A DNA stretch of 39,039 nt from UBA710 sp051655145. GTDB taxonomy: Bacteria > Bacillota_I > Bacilli_A > Mycoplasmatales > Metamycoplasmataceae. The stretch lies in assembly GCA_051655145.1 (NCBI GenBank), contig JBOFZK010000071.1:1-39039 (forward strand), read 5' to 3'. This document shows positions 8,221-20,285 of the stretch, piece after piece. The notes beneath the pieces were generated by a model. It made no database searches, was not told where the DNA came from, and worked only from the letters and a program-made list of their open reading frames with translations. The translations under genes and the position numbers were made by a program. How positions within the stretch are numbered: the stretch's first letter is position 1; every line of letters begins with the position of its first letter.

Positions 8221-11200
8221 ATGGAAAATACAAATAAAAACAAGATAAAAGATAGCGAAACAAAGATAAAGAAAGATCAATATAAAAAAATTCTTAACAA
8301 TCTTTTAAATATAAATGCTAACGATACTTGTATTTTTGGCCAAATAGATAATAAACAAAGTTTTGACGTATATAAAAAATTTGGAAAAGAATTTTTTCAA
8401 AAAATTATAAGTAGTGAATATTTTTCTATTTCACTTAAAGAAAGTGATTTGCTTGATTTTAAAAATGAAATTGAAACAGCTAATGAACAAAAAGAAATAG
8501 AAGTTATATGTCAAACATATAATTTAAATATTCCAGAAAATATTTTAAATCAAATGAAAAAGGATTTAAAAGAAGATAAACTTTTAAAATTAAAAACCCA
8601 ACTTATTAGCTGATCTGAAGTTGAAGGACAAAAATCTTCATATAAGTGAAAGCTTTATTTAAATAAAGCAAGAAACCTAAATGAGCAAAATAATTTATGA
8701 CCAATTCATCTAGGTTTTTTATATCTAACTCTTAGAGTAGATAATAAAACTATTCAAGCTCCTTTATTTTTTAAAGAAGTAAATATTCAAATTAAAAACT
8801 CAAGAATTTCTTTAACTTCTATAGGGGATATAAAAATTAATGAAAAACTTGTTTATTTTTTAGAAACTCAAGGATTCCTATTTGATGTTGATTTTAATTT
8901 CGATAAAATGTCAATTTTAAAATTATATGAAACAATAACTAAAACATGAAATCAAAATTTCAATATTCCCAATACATTAATAGGAAATATTCCGAACTTT
9001 AAACCAGATGAAATTCAAAATGAAAAAATTGAATTTTTCCCAGGAGTTTCATTAGGATTTTTTGAACCAACAGGAAGCCATTTAAGAAAAACAATGGTAA
9101 AGATAATAGAAGAAGATTTATTAGATGGAATTATTGATGTTGAATTCGATAAAAATATTTATAAAAATAATATTAATTACATTATGTTTAAACCTAATTT
9201 TTCTTTTTATAAAATTCAACATTCTAATTATTCTCAAGATAAAGCAGTTGTTTCTGCATTAAATCAAAATACAATAATTTGAGGTCCTCCAGGAACAGGT
9301 AAATCTCAAACTATTTCAAACATCATAACTAATATATTAATGTTTAATAAAACAGCTTTAGTTGTTTCTCAAAAAAAAGCTGCTTTAGTTGTTTTAAAAG
9401 AGAGAATGGAAGAATTAGGAATCTTTTGTTTATTCGTTTTAACTGATAGAGAAATGAATAAGAAAGCTTTCTATGAACCAATTAAAGAATACATCGATTA
9501 TTTAGAAAATTTAAATATAGATGAAGATGATAAATTTATAACTTTAATTTCTTCTTCTGAAAGAAAATATTTAGAAATACTTAAAGAAATTAAATCAAAT
9601 GGAAATAACGAAATAAACTTTGATTTATTTTCTAAATTTTTAAAAGATAATGATGGTAAATTTAATCAAGAAAAATTTGAGAAAATTTTAGAACTTGATG
9701 ATAAATTAGTTTATGATTTAGAAACCCTTAGAAGCCAGAAAAACTTCAATAAATACATGTTTGCTAAAAACAGTTTAAAAAGAGAAAATATCTTTGTAAA
9801 ATATCCTAAAACTCTTAAAAAAACTACTAAATTATTAAAAGAAAATTTCATTGAAGACAAACTAGATTTAAATGAATTTACAACTCAAAAAAATAAAATA
9901 GATTTATCTCTTATTCAAAAAATAAATGAAATAAATTCATTTGATTTAAATAAATATAATAGTAAAATAAATGATCCTAAAAAATTAAAAACAATCATTT
10001 CAAAAATGATTGTAAATAAAATGAAAAATCTTTCTAAAGAAATGAAAACTAAATATAATAAATTTGCTTTAGATACTAGAACAGCTTCTTTAGATATTAA
10101 TACTTTTATTACTAAGCATGCAGATATTATTAAAATACTTTTTCCAATCATTATAACTTCACCAGAAACTGATTTACATTGTTGAGAACAAAATGAATTT
10201 GATTATGCTCTTTTAGATGAATCATCACAAATCTTTTTAGAAAAAGCAATCCCGATATTATTCCTTGCAAAAATTAAAATTCTTGCAGGTGATGATCAAC
10301 AAATGCAACCTTCAAGATGATTTTCTATTAAAACAGAAGGAGAGTCTGAATTTGGTAATATTGAATCTATTTTAGATTATGCCAAAGCAAAAGGTGTTTA
10401 TAGTATTTTACTTGATAAAAATTACCGTTCAAAATATGCTTCTTTAATGTCATTTAATTCTAAGATGTTTTATAAGTCTCAATTAGATGTAGTTGATTCT
10501 AATGTTAAGAGTGGTGAAATTCCAATTGAAGTAATTAATGTAAATGGAATTTGAGATAATTCTATCAATAGAGATGAAATTGAAATAGCTTTAAAAATTA
10601 CAAATGAAAATTTAAATAAATATAACAAAATAATTTTACTTTGTTTTAATGCTGCACAAATGGGAGAAATTGAAAAAGAAATTTTTAAATCTTATCCTGA
10701 AATGGAAAAAGCAATTTTTGATGGAAAACTTCTTTTAAGAAATGTTGAAAATATTCAAGGCGATGAAGCAGATTTAGTAATCGTTTCAGTTGTTTATGAT
10801 AAAACTACAAAACTTCATGCTTCATATGTGGTTAAGAAAAATGGTAAATATGCTCTAAACGTAGCTATTTCAAGAGCAAAAGATAAAATGATTGTTATAA
10901 AATCTATTTATTCTGATGATGTTGTAATAAATGAAAATTCAGATGATGCTAAAATTTTTAAAGAATGATTAAAGTTTCTTGATTTAAAAGATATAGAGAA
11001 AAAGAATTATGTTCAAACTGAAAATAAAGAAGAAAAAACAGAGCAACAGAATAATTTTAAAAAATCTCTTATATCAAAATTTTTACTAAGAGTTAAAGAA
11101 GAAGCAAAAGATGGTCTTTTTGATAATTTTAAAATAGTTCAAAACTTTTCTATAGGAACAATTACAATTGATGTAGCTATTTTAGATAAAACAAGAGAAA

Positions 11201-11412
11201 ATGCTTTTGTTTTAGGATTTGCAATAGATGACTACAATTATTTTGATGATTTTGACAAATATTTATCATTTAAAGACCGAAAAAACTTCTTTACAATCAA
11301 AAAATACCCAATTACTATTCTTTCAATTTTGAACCTAAATCAGCAAATAAATAAGACAAATCAAAGACTTGAAAAATACTTAGAAAAAAAATTATACGAA
11401 AATAAGAAATAA
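8221..11412 (+). CDS. Upf1-like superfamily 1 helicase with C-terminal nuclease-like domain
   Basis: 1063 aa through many TGA Trp codons, stop TAA 11410-11412. Residues 1-350 are an unrecognised N-terminal region. The SF1 helicase core has Walker A GPPGTGKS (355-362), a large insert of about 270 residues, motif II DESSQ (666-670), motif III AGDDQQMQPSR, a Q-patch and arginine motif LDKNYRS, motif V ENIQGDEADLV and motif VI NVAISRAKD (arginine finger Arg885). The DES(S/A)Q box is typical of the Upf1/IGHMBP2/Dna2 branch. The last 130 residues resemble the restriction-endonuclease-like domain often fused to these helicases, but the acidic residue of the usual IECDG box is missing (FAIDD). Probably a nucleic-acid helicase; substrate unknown. 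The SD-like AAAAAGGAG (8191-8199) is 21 nt from ATG, too far to work well. Confidence 0.87.
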
Positions 11413-11420
11413 ATTTCAAT

Positions 11421-11449
11421 TTGTGCTATTATTATATATAAAATATAAA
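11421..11449 (+). promoter_or_regulatory. Promoter of the rpoB operon
   Basis: TTGTGC (11421-11426), a 17-base spacer and TATAAA (11444-11449) form a sigma-A type promoter right after the helicase stop. Transcription would begin near 11456, giving a leader of about 60 nt. Confidence 0.6.
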
Positions 11450-11462
11450 TTCCCAACATATG

Positions 11463-11489
11463 AAAATGATAATTTTTTATCATTTTTTG
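11463..11489 (+). terminator. Leader hairpin, possible attenuator of rpoB
   Basis: AAAATGATAA (11463-11472) pairs with TTATCATTTT (11477-11486) around TTTT and is followed by more T residues. It would sit at the very 5' end of the rpoB mRNA. It is weak because the stem has only one G-C pair. Confidence 0.4.
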
Positions 11490-11516
11490 TGTTTTAGGAC
11501 AATAAAGGTAGTTAAA

Positions 11517-14500
11517 ATGGAGCAAAAACCAAAATTCGAAATTAAAAAATTTGGACCTATAACAGAGAGAAGAGATTATTCAAATACAAAGTTTGAACTT
11601 GAAACACAAGATTTACTTCAAATGCAAAGAGATTCATACAGTAAATTTTTAAATAAGGGTATTGAGGAAGTTCTTAAGGAGATTTTTCCAATTATGTCAA
11701 ATAATGGAAAAATTGAAATTGATTATATTAAAAATTCAAAAAGACTTGAAAAACCAAAAGACCCTGAAAAAGAAATGATTACAGCTAAAAAAAGAGGAAA
11801 TACTTTTTTTGCTAAACTTTATATTAAACTTCGTAAAACTATTATTGAAACCGGAGAAATAAAAGAAGAAGACGTTCTTTTTGGTAATGTTCCTTTACTT
11901 ACAAATAAAGCTTCATTTATAATCAATGGATCTGAAAAAGTTGTTGTTTCTCAGCTTATAAGATCTGCTGGAGCATACTACGGATTAAAAGTTAGAAATA
12001 AACAATCAGATGATCTATTCAATAAATTAGAAATTCTTCCTAGACTTGGATTCTGAATTGAAATTTCTCATAAGGTAACTTCAACAAGCGTTGATCCTAT
12101 TAAAGTTAAAATTGATAAAACTAAATCTGTTTCATTAGTTTTATTTTTAAGAGCATTAGGGTTTAGCAAAGAAAAAATTCCTTACTACTTTGGGAATTCT
12201 CCTGAACTAAGAGAAACACTTAAAAAAGATAAATCAATTGATATTAATGACTGTAGAAGAACAATTTATCAAATAATAAGAAAAGGGGACAGAATTACTA
12301 ATGAATCATTAGATTCTTTATTTAATAATTACTTCTATAATTCAAGAAGATATAATCTTTCTCCAACAGGCAGACATGTTTTAAATAGAAAATTAAAAAT
12401 TTCTGATCGTTTATTAGGATCAATTTCATTTGAAGATATCGTTGCTGAAGAAACAAACGAAGGATACAAAAAAGGACAAGTGATTTTCCAAAAAGGTCAC
12501 AAATTTACTCATCAAGATTGTCGTGAAATTGAAAAACTATATGAAAATGGAATTTTAAAATATGTTGAAATAGAAGATTTCGAACCAATTTATTCAAATA
12601 ATAAAGCGAATAAAGTTCCTAAAAAAGTTTTAGTTTCAATAATTAAAGTTTATTCAAACAAAAACAAAAATTCTGAACAACCAGTATTAGTAATTGGTAA
12701 TGATCAAACATTACAAGGACTTAATTTATATGCAAGTGATATTATTGCTTCTGTTTCTTACTATCTAAATCTTTTAGAAGGTGTTGGACAAGACGATGAT
12801 CCAGATTCATTAATTAATAAAAGAATTATTTTAGTTGGAGAACTAGTTCAAAACCAATTTAAAATAGCTTTAATTAAAGTAGAAAAACTAGCAAAAGAAA
12901 AAATGTCATTAAAAGATGTTTCAAAAATTACTGTTAAAAATATTATTAATAATAAACCTATATATAATCAATTTAAAGTATTCTTCAACTCTTCTAAATT
13001 AACTCAATTTATGGATCAAACAAATCCTCTTGGAGAACTTTCAAATAAAAGAAGGGTTACTTCTTTAGGGCCTGGAGGTCTTAATAGAGATACAGCACAA
13101 TTCGAAGTTCGTGACGTTCATCCTACTCACTATGGAAGAATTTGTCCAATTGAAACACCAGAAGGACCTAACATCGGGCTAATTCTTAATTTAGCTACTT
13201 ATGCAAAAATAAATGATTTTGGTTTCTTAGAAACTCCATACTTTAGAGTAAATAAAGGAATAGTTGATTATTCACAACCTATTTATCTTGATGCTTTAAG
13301 TGAAAAAGGCTATACATTTGCTCAATCATCTATTAATGTTAATGATAATAATAAAATTACAGATGACTTTATAACTGTTCGTAAAGATAATGATTTTATT
13401 ATTGTAAAACATGATGAAGTTGATTTTATCGATGTTTCTTCTAAACAAATGGTTTCAGTAGCTGCGGCCGCAATTCCATTTTTAGAAAATGATGATGCCA
13501 ATAGAGCACTTATGGGATCAAACATGCAAAGACAAGCGGTTCCTCTTTTAAATCCAGAGGCACCAATTGTTGGAACAGGGATTGAAGCTGATATTGCTAA
13601 ATTTTCTTCATCTAATTTAAGAGCACAAGATGATGGTGAAGTAATTTATGTTGATTCTAAAAAAATTAAAATTCAACCAGGAAACAAAAAAGAACTTCAT
13701 GTTTATAATTTAGAATTCTTTAAAAGATCAAATCAAGGAACTTTATTAAAACAATCTCCAATTGTTGTTAAAGGTCAAAAAGTTAAAAAAGATGATTTAT
13801 TAACAAACTCATCTTCATTTGCAAATGGTGAATTAGCTCTTGGGAAAAATGTTTTAGTAGGATTCTCTACATGAAATGGTTATAACTATGAAGATGCTAT
13901 TATTATTAATGAAAGATTAGTAAAAGACGATGTCTTTACTTCTATTCATATTGAAGAACAAACAATTCAATTTAGAAAAGCTAAAAATAGAGATGATGAA
14001 TTAACAAGAGATATTCCAAATACTTCAACAGCTTCAAAAAGATTTTTAGATGAAAACGGAATTGTAATCGTTGGTTCTGAAGTTTCAGATGGTGATATTT
14101 TAGTTGGAAGAATTACTCCTAAAGGAGAATACAATCCTACTCCTGAAGAAAAACTTATGGCAGCTATTTTTGGACAAAGAGATTCTTCATTTTTAGATAC
14201 TTCATTAAAAGTAAAACATGGACAAAAAGGAACTGTTATTGGTGTTGAAGTTTTATCTAGAGAATTTGGTGATACTTTAGAAGATGGAATTGATAAAATT
14301 ATTAAAGTTTCTATTGCTCAAAAAAGAAAAATCAAAGTTGGGGATAAAATGGCCGGAAGACATGGGAATAAAGGGGTTATCTCAATTATTTTACCTGAAG
14401 AAGATATGCCACATTTAGAAGATGGAACACCATTAGATATTATGCTTAATCCACAAGGGGTTCCTTCTCGGATGAACTTAGGACAAGTTTTAGAATTACA

Positions 14501-15059
14501 TCTTGGTCTAGTAGGGATGAAATTAAATACTAAATTTGTTACTCCAGTATTTGATGGAATTAAAAAAGATACAATTGTAGAACTTCTAAAAGAAGCTAAA
14601 TTACCAGAAACAGGAAAACTAAAATTAATTAATCCAATTGATGGAGAAGTTATTGATAATGAAATAGCTGTTGGGGTTATGTATATTCTTAAATTATCAC
14701 ATATGGTTGATGATAAAATGCATGCTCGTTCAGTTGGACCATATTCTCTTATTACTCAACAACCTCTTGGAGGGAAATCACAAAATGGTGGACAAAGATT
14801 TGGAGAGATGGAAACATGAGCTCTTGAATCATATGGAGCAACAAATATTCTTCAAGAATTATTAACATATAAATCTGATGATATTCACGGAAGAAACAAA
14901 CTATATAATGCTCTTGTTACAAACGGAGAACTTCCTAAACCAGGAACACCAGAATCATTTAATGTTCTATCATACGAATTAATTGGTCTTGGAATGAAAC
15001 TAAAAGTTCATGAAAAAGAAGAAAACGAAATGAATGATAATGAAAAAGGAGCAAAATAA
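11517..15059 (+). CDS. rpoB: RNA polymerase beta subunit
   Basis: 1180 aa, ATG 11517 with AAAGGTAG 5 nt upstream; an in-frame ATG at 11460 lies in the leader hairpin and is not used. The protein opens with the beta-subunit N-terminus (KFGPITERRDYS). It carries the fork-loop/rifampicin region (MDQTNPLGELSNKRR, then GGLNRDTAQFEVRDVHPTHY) and GRICPIETPEGPNIGL. The KVGDKMAGRHGNKGVIS box near residue 945 is followed by PQGVPSRMNLGQVLE and [23 protein letters not shown] close to the C-terminus. It forms half of the catalytic cleft of RNA polymerase. The stop overlaps the rpoC start (TAATG), so the two are translationally coupled. In the usual rifampicin cluster position (after PLGELSNKRR) this protein has Asn-Lys where E. 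coli has Thr-His. Confidence 0.98.
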
Positions 15060-18000
15060 TGAATAATAAAAAAGATTTTAAAGTAGATTTTGCAAATAAC
15101 AAATTTGACAAAATATCTTTGTCACTTCTAAAACCAGAAGAAGTTTTAGAAATGTCACATGGAGAAGTAACTAAACCAGAAACAATAAACTATAAATCTT
15201 TTAAACCAGAACCTAATGGTCTTTTTGATGAACTTATTTTTGGTCCTATAATTGATTTTAAATGTGCAATTTGTAATAAAAAATACAAAAAAGGTAACGA
15301 AGGAACAATTTGTGAAGCTACTGAAGAATGTAAAAGAAAAGGTTCAGAAATTCTTCCTAAGATTTCAAGAAGAACTAGAATTGGACACATTAAATTAAAT
15401 TCTCCTGTAGTTCATTTTTGATTTTTCAAAATAGATAATTCTATTATTGCTAAAATTCTTTCTTTAAGAGTAGAAGGAACTTCAAGATTTTTATCTAAAT
15501 TAGATATTGAATCAATAATTTATTATAAATCTCATATTGTTCTTGAATCAGGAAATCTAAAATCATTACCAAAAAATTTAATTATTGAAATTAATAATGC
15601 AGCAAATATTTATTATGATGCTCTTAGTGAAATTAGAGAAAAATATACTCCTAATACAAGTGAATATAATGAATTAACTAAATACCTTGATGATCTTAAA
15701 GATAGAGCAAATTCAAAAGTTGGGAAAGACTACGGAATTGATTTCTATGAATTAAATGAAATTATTGAAGAATTTTCAGAAGGTGTAAAAATTGATACTG
15801 GAGCTAAAGCTTTAAAATATTTATTATCTAATCTTGATCTTCAACAAGAATGTATAAATATTAAAGAAGAAATAACTAAATTATCAAGTGAAATTAATTC
15901 AAAAGAAAAAACAGTTTCATCTAAATATTTATCAAGAGAGAAATTTTACAAAAGATTAAAAATTGTAACTTCATTTTTAGAATCAAATCAAAAACCAGAA
16001 GATATGTTAATTTACAATCTTCCAATTATTCCAGCCGACCTTCGTCCATTAATTCAATTAGATGGTGGAAGACATTCAACAAGTGATATTAATGAACTTT
16101 ACCGTCGTATTATTATAAGAAATAATAGACTTAAAAAATGAATAGATTCTAATGCTCCTATTTTGATTATTCAAAATGAATTAAGAATGATTCAAGAAGC
16201 TGTTGATGCAGTTATTGATAATTCAAGAAAAATGTCAAACCAAGTTATCTCTAAAGACAATAAACCTTTAAAATCTATAGCAGATGCTCTAACAGGAAAA
16301 AAAGGTAGATTTAGACAAAACCTTCTTGGAAAAAGGGTTGATTATTCAGGACGTTCAGTTATCGTTGTAGGTCCAGAATTAAAAATGCACCAAGTTGGTA
16401 TTCCTCGTGAAATGGCTGCTAAATTATTTGATCCATGAATCGTTAGTGAATTAATTGAAAAAGAAGTTGCTACATCTATTAAAGGTGCTAAAAAAATTAT
16501 TGATAATTTAGATCTTAGAATTTGACCACATGTGGCTAATGCTATTAAAGGAAGATTAGTTCTTCTAAACCGTGCTCCAACTCTACATAGACTTTCTATT
16601 CAAGCATTTGAGCCAGTTTTAGTTCGTGGAAGAGCGATTAAATTACATCCATTAGTAACAACTCCATTTAATGCCGATTTCGATGGTGACCAAATGGCGG
16701 TTCACGTTCCTATTTCTAAAAAAGCTGTTCGTGAAGCAAAAGAACTTATTTTTGCTAATAGAAATATTTTGGGTCCTAAAGATGGAGAACCAATTATTAA
16801 CCCATCTCAAGATATGGTTCTTGGAATTTATTATTTATCAATTGAAAAAGGTGATACAAAAGGTGAAGGTAAATTCTTCGGAACATATGAAGAAATGATT
16901 TTAGCTTACCAAAATAAACAAGTTGATTTACATTCTTTTGTAGTTCTTCCTATTTCAGTAGTTAAAGATATTCCAATTAAAAATAAACAATATATAACAT
17001 CAACTGTTGGTAAGTTTATTTTAAATAATTGTTTCCCTAAATCATTCCCTTTCCTATTTTCAATTAAATCATTTACTTCAAAAAATAGTTCAGATAATAA
17101 ATACTTTATGGCTTTAGGAGAAAACTTTAAAGAAAAAATCCAAGCGATTAAAAACGAAGGATTATTACCTGGATTTACTAAAAAAGATATTGGGAAAATC
17201 GTTAGAGAATTTTATTCAAGATATGTTTCAGAAATTCCAATGAGAGAAGTGGCTACAGTAATTGAAAAAATTAATTTAGAAAATTATTCAAACATTGAAG
17301 AAAATATTAAAGAATTAAAAACATTTGAAGGTAAAGGAATAACAGCTTTACATTCAAAAATTTTAAGAGATATTATTATTGAAGAATATCTTGCTTTAAA
17401 TAATAAAATTAAAATTTCAAATGATGGTGTTGAAAGAACATTAGAACCATTAGAAAGATCAACATTATTATCATCAGTATGATTCAAATATACAAACCTT
17501 GTAGCTTCAATATTAGATAGAATTAAAAAAGTTGGTTTTGTTTATTCAACAAAATCAGGAATTACAATTTCATATTCAGATATTATTGAACCTTCTAATA
17601 AAGAAGAAAAAATTAAAGAAGGGGATGAGTATATTACACAACTTAAAACTTTCTATGAACAAGGCCTTATTTCAAATGATGAAAAATATAAATTATCACT
17701 TGAAAAATGAACAAAACTTAAAGATGATATTCAAGTAAATTTAAGTGAAATTCTTAAAGAGAAAAAATATGAAAATAACCCAATTAACATGATGATTAAT
17801 TCAGGTGCTAGGGGAAATATTTCTAACTTAGTTCAATTAGCAGGTATTCGTGGGCTGATGGCCAATAATACAAAACAATTAAAAGCCGATGCGGAAAATG
17901 ATAGAGTTGTTCGTTCAACTGTGGAAATTCCAGTTAAATCATCATTCCTTTCAGGACTAACAGCTTATGAGTTCCATTCATCAACACATGGTGCTCGTAA

Positions 18001-19273
18001 AGGACTAACAGATACAGCTCTTAATACAGCTAAATCTGGATATTTAACAAGACGTTTAGTTGACGTTGCTCAAAATATTATTGTTCGTGAAATTGATTGT
18101 GGATCAGATTTTGGTTACAAAATTAAAAGTATTGTTGATACTAAAAAAGAAACTACAATTGTGGAATTAGAAGAAAGAATCATCGGAAGATTTTCAGCCG
18201 AAGATATTGTAGATTCTAAAGGTAATTTAATTCTTAAAAATAATGAATATATTACATCTGATATAGCAACTCAAATAGTTGAAGCTGGAATTAAAGAAGT
18301 AGCAATTAGATCTGTTTTAGGATGTCATACAACTAATGGTGTATGTAAAAAATGTTATGGTAAAGATTTAGCAACAAATTCTATCGTTAATATTGGAGAA
18401 CCAATTGGTATAGTAGCCGCTCAATCAATCGGGGAACCAGGAACACAGTTAACCATGAGAACCTTCCATACAGGAGGGGTTGCCGGAGTTGAAGATATTA
18501 CTGGTGGTTTCTCAAGACTTATTGAATTAATCGATGCTTATGAAAAACCATGAGGACGTCCAGCAACTATTTCTACTAGAAGTGGAACAATTATAAGAAT
18601 TGATAAAAATCCACCAAACAAATCAAATGTTATTTTAGTTGAATTAGAATATAGAAATTCTCAAAATGAAATGCGTACAAAAATCTATGAATTCTCAGAT
18701 AAAGCTAAATTAAGAGTATCTGTTGGAGATCAAGTATTAGTTGGACAAAAAATTACTGAAGGACCTATTATTCTAAAAGAATTATTAAAATATACATCAG
18801 TTAGAACAGTTCAAAATTACTTAATTAAAGAAATTCAAAAACTATATAGAATGCAAGGGATTACAATCGCTGATAAATATATTGAAATTATCGTTTCACA
18901 AATGTTATCAAAAATTGTTATTCAAGATGCTGGAGATTCAAACTTCTTTATTGGTTCATTTGTGGATATTCATACATATCAAAAAGAAAATGCTAAATTA
19001 ATTATGCAAGGTAAAAAACCTTCATATGGAGAACTTGTAATTAAGGGAGCAAAACAAACTCCATTATTATCTGAATCATTCTTAGCAGCAGCTTCATACC
19101 AAGAAACAGCTAAAATTCTTGTTCATGCTTCTATTGGTAATCAAGTTGATAACCTTATTGGGTTAAAAGAAAATATTGTTCTTGGACATAAAATTCCAGC
19201 CGGAACTTCTTCTAATTATGAAAGAAATTCAAAATATGACCTTCCTGACCCAGATGAGTTATATTTAAAATAA
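15059..19273 (+). CDS. rpoC: RNA polymerase beta' subunit
   Basis: 1404 aa, ATG 15059 shares its A with the rpoB stop. The catalytic Mg-binding loop is NADFDGDQMAVHVP (Asp540, Asp542, Asp544). The N-terminal zinc ribbon begins CAIC (Cys69, Cys72), then has Cys85 and Cys91. The second pair is CX5C rather than CX2C, and about six extra residues precede the RRTRIGHIKLNSPVVH block. Bridge helix and trigger loop lie around SGARGNISNLVQLAGIRGLM and TAYEFHSSTHGARKGLTDTA. The second zinc site is GCHTTNGVCKKCYG. GIVAAQSIGEPGTQLTMRTF is near the C-terminus. Many TGA Trp codons occur in this frame. Essential core enzyme; no truncation seen. Confidence 0.98.
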
Positions 19274-19316
19274 AATAAAAATTATTATCTCTTAAAACTT
19301 ATTAAAATTTTTAGTT

Positions 19317-19322
19317 TATAAT
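19317..19322 (+). promoter_or_regulatory. -10 box of rpmG-secE-nusG
   Basis: TATAAT ends 6 nt before ATG 19329 and no ribosome binding site is present, so the rpmG operon can be transcribed separately from rpoBC as a leaderless mRNA. Confidence 0.5.
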
Positions 19323-19328
19323 AATTAA

Positions 19329-19466
19329 ATGAAAAAGATTACTTTATCTTGCGATGAATGCAAAAACAAAAATTATTATTTAAATAAGTCGACAAACGAA
19401 AGATTAAAAATACGTAAGTTTTGTAAAAAATGCAATGGATATAGTATTCATAAAGAGGAAAAATAA
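19329..19466 (+). CDS. rpmG: 50S ribosomal protein L33
   Basis: 45 aa. It begins MKKITLSCDECKNKNYY and ends with FCKKCNG, giving two CxxC pairs (Cys8/Cys11 and a second pair near residue 34) as in the zinc-binding form of L33. It is slightly shorter than the common 49-50 residues. The stop TAA overlaps the secE start (TAATG). rpmG-secE-nusG is a widespread bacterial order, which supports the call. Too short for a length-filtered ORF list but clear from composition and context. Confidence 0.9.
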   Translation: MKKITLSCDECKNKNYYLNKSTNERLKIRKFCKKCNGYSIHKEEK

Positions 19467-19687
19467 TGAAAGACAAAAAAGTTAAATCTTCTTCTAAAGA
19501 AGAAAAACAAAAAGCTTATATTTTAAGAAATTTTTTCAAAGAAATCAAAAGGATAAGATGACCTCTTGATTTTAAAAAGGAAAAAAACTTTCTTTTAGTT
19601 TTTGTTTTTATTATGTTCCTTATTGGATTCTTCTTTTTAATCTCTTTCATTTCAGGTCAATTTATAAATCTTATAGGAGCACAATAA
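19466..19687 (+). CDS. secE: Preprotein translocase subunit SecE
   Basis: 73 aa with one C-terminal transmembrane helix (about residues 36-58, very rich in Phe, Leu and Ile). It is preceded by the conserved amphipathic stretch FFKEIKRIRWPLDF, in which Trp is encoded by TGA. SecE clamps SecY in the protein-conducting channel. It sits between rpmG (overlapping by one base) and nusG (1 nt gap), the classical order. Confidence 0.93.
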
Positions 19688-19688
19688 T

Positions 19689-20285
19689 ATGTCACAAGCA
19701 AAACCTCAATGATACATGGTTTCAACAATTTCAACCAAGGAAGAAGCCGTTATCGATTCTTTAAAACAAAAAGTAGAAGTAGAATCAATGCAAAACTACT
19801 TTTTTGATTTTAAAATTTTTTGAGAACCAAAAATAAGTGCAACAGAACTTAAAAAGAAATCTGAAGGTAAAGATTATAAAATTAAAAAAGTTAATATCTA
19901 TAAAGGTTATATTTTTATAAAAATGATAATGAGTGATGAAGCTTGATTTTTAGTTAGAAATACAGAGTTTGTTACTGGTTTAATTGGTTCATCTGGAAAA
20001 GGAGCAAAACCTATTCCTATTTCTGAAAGAGAAATGGGTAAAATGTTTGCTAACGAAATTAGAATTGAAAAAGAATTTGAAAAAATTGAATATACTAATC
20101 CATTCCCAAAAGGAAGTCATGTGCGAATCACTTTTGGATCATTTGTTAATGAAAGAGGAATTGTTATTGAATCTGATATTAAAAAAAGACACGCTATTGT
20201 AGATATTGAAGTATTTGGAAAAAAAGTTCCTACAGAATTTAGTTTTAAAGCATTAAAAATTCAAGATCAAAATGAATATGAATAA
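19689..20285 (+). CDS. nusG: Transcription termination/antitermination factor NusG
   Basis: 198 aa. The N-terminal NGN domain starts WYMVSTISTKEEAVIDSL, with Trp as TGA, and continues to KGYIFIKMIMSDEAWFLVRNT. The C-terminal KOW domain runs from FPKGSHVRITFGSF to VFGKKVPTEFSF. NusG binds the beta' clamp of RNA polymerase and links it to ribosomes or Rho. The 3' end overlaps the argS start by 8 nt. The domain arrangement and length are standard. Confidence 0.95.

Noticed and set aside
11460..11516. ATG 11460 as the rpoB start
   Set aside because: It lies next to the leader hairpin and lacks a ribosome binding site; ATG 11517 has AAAGGTAG and matches the usual RpoB N-terminus.
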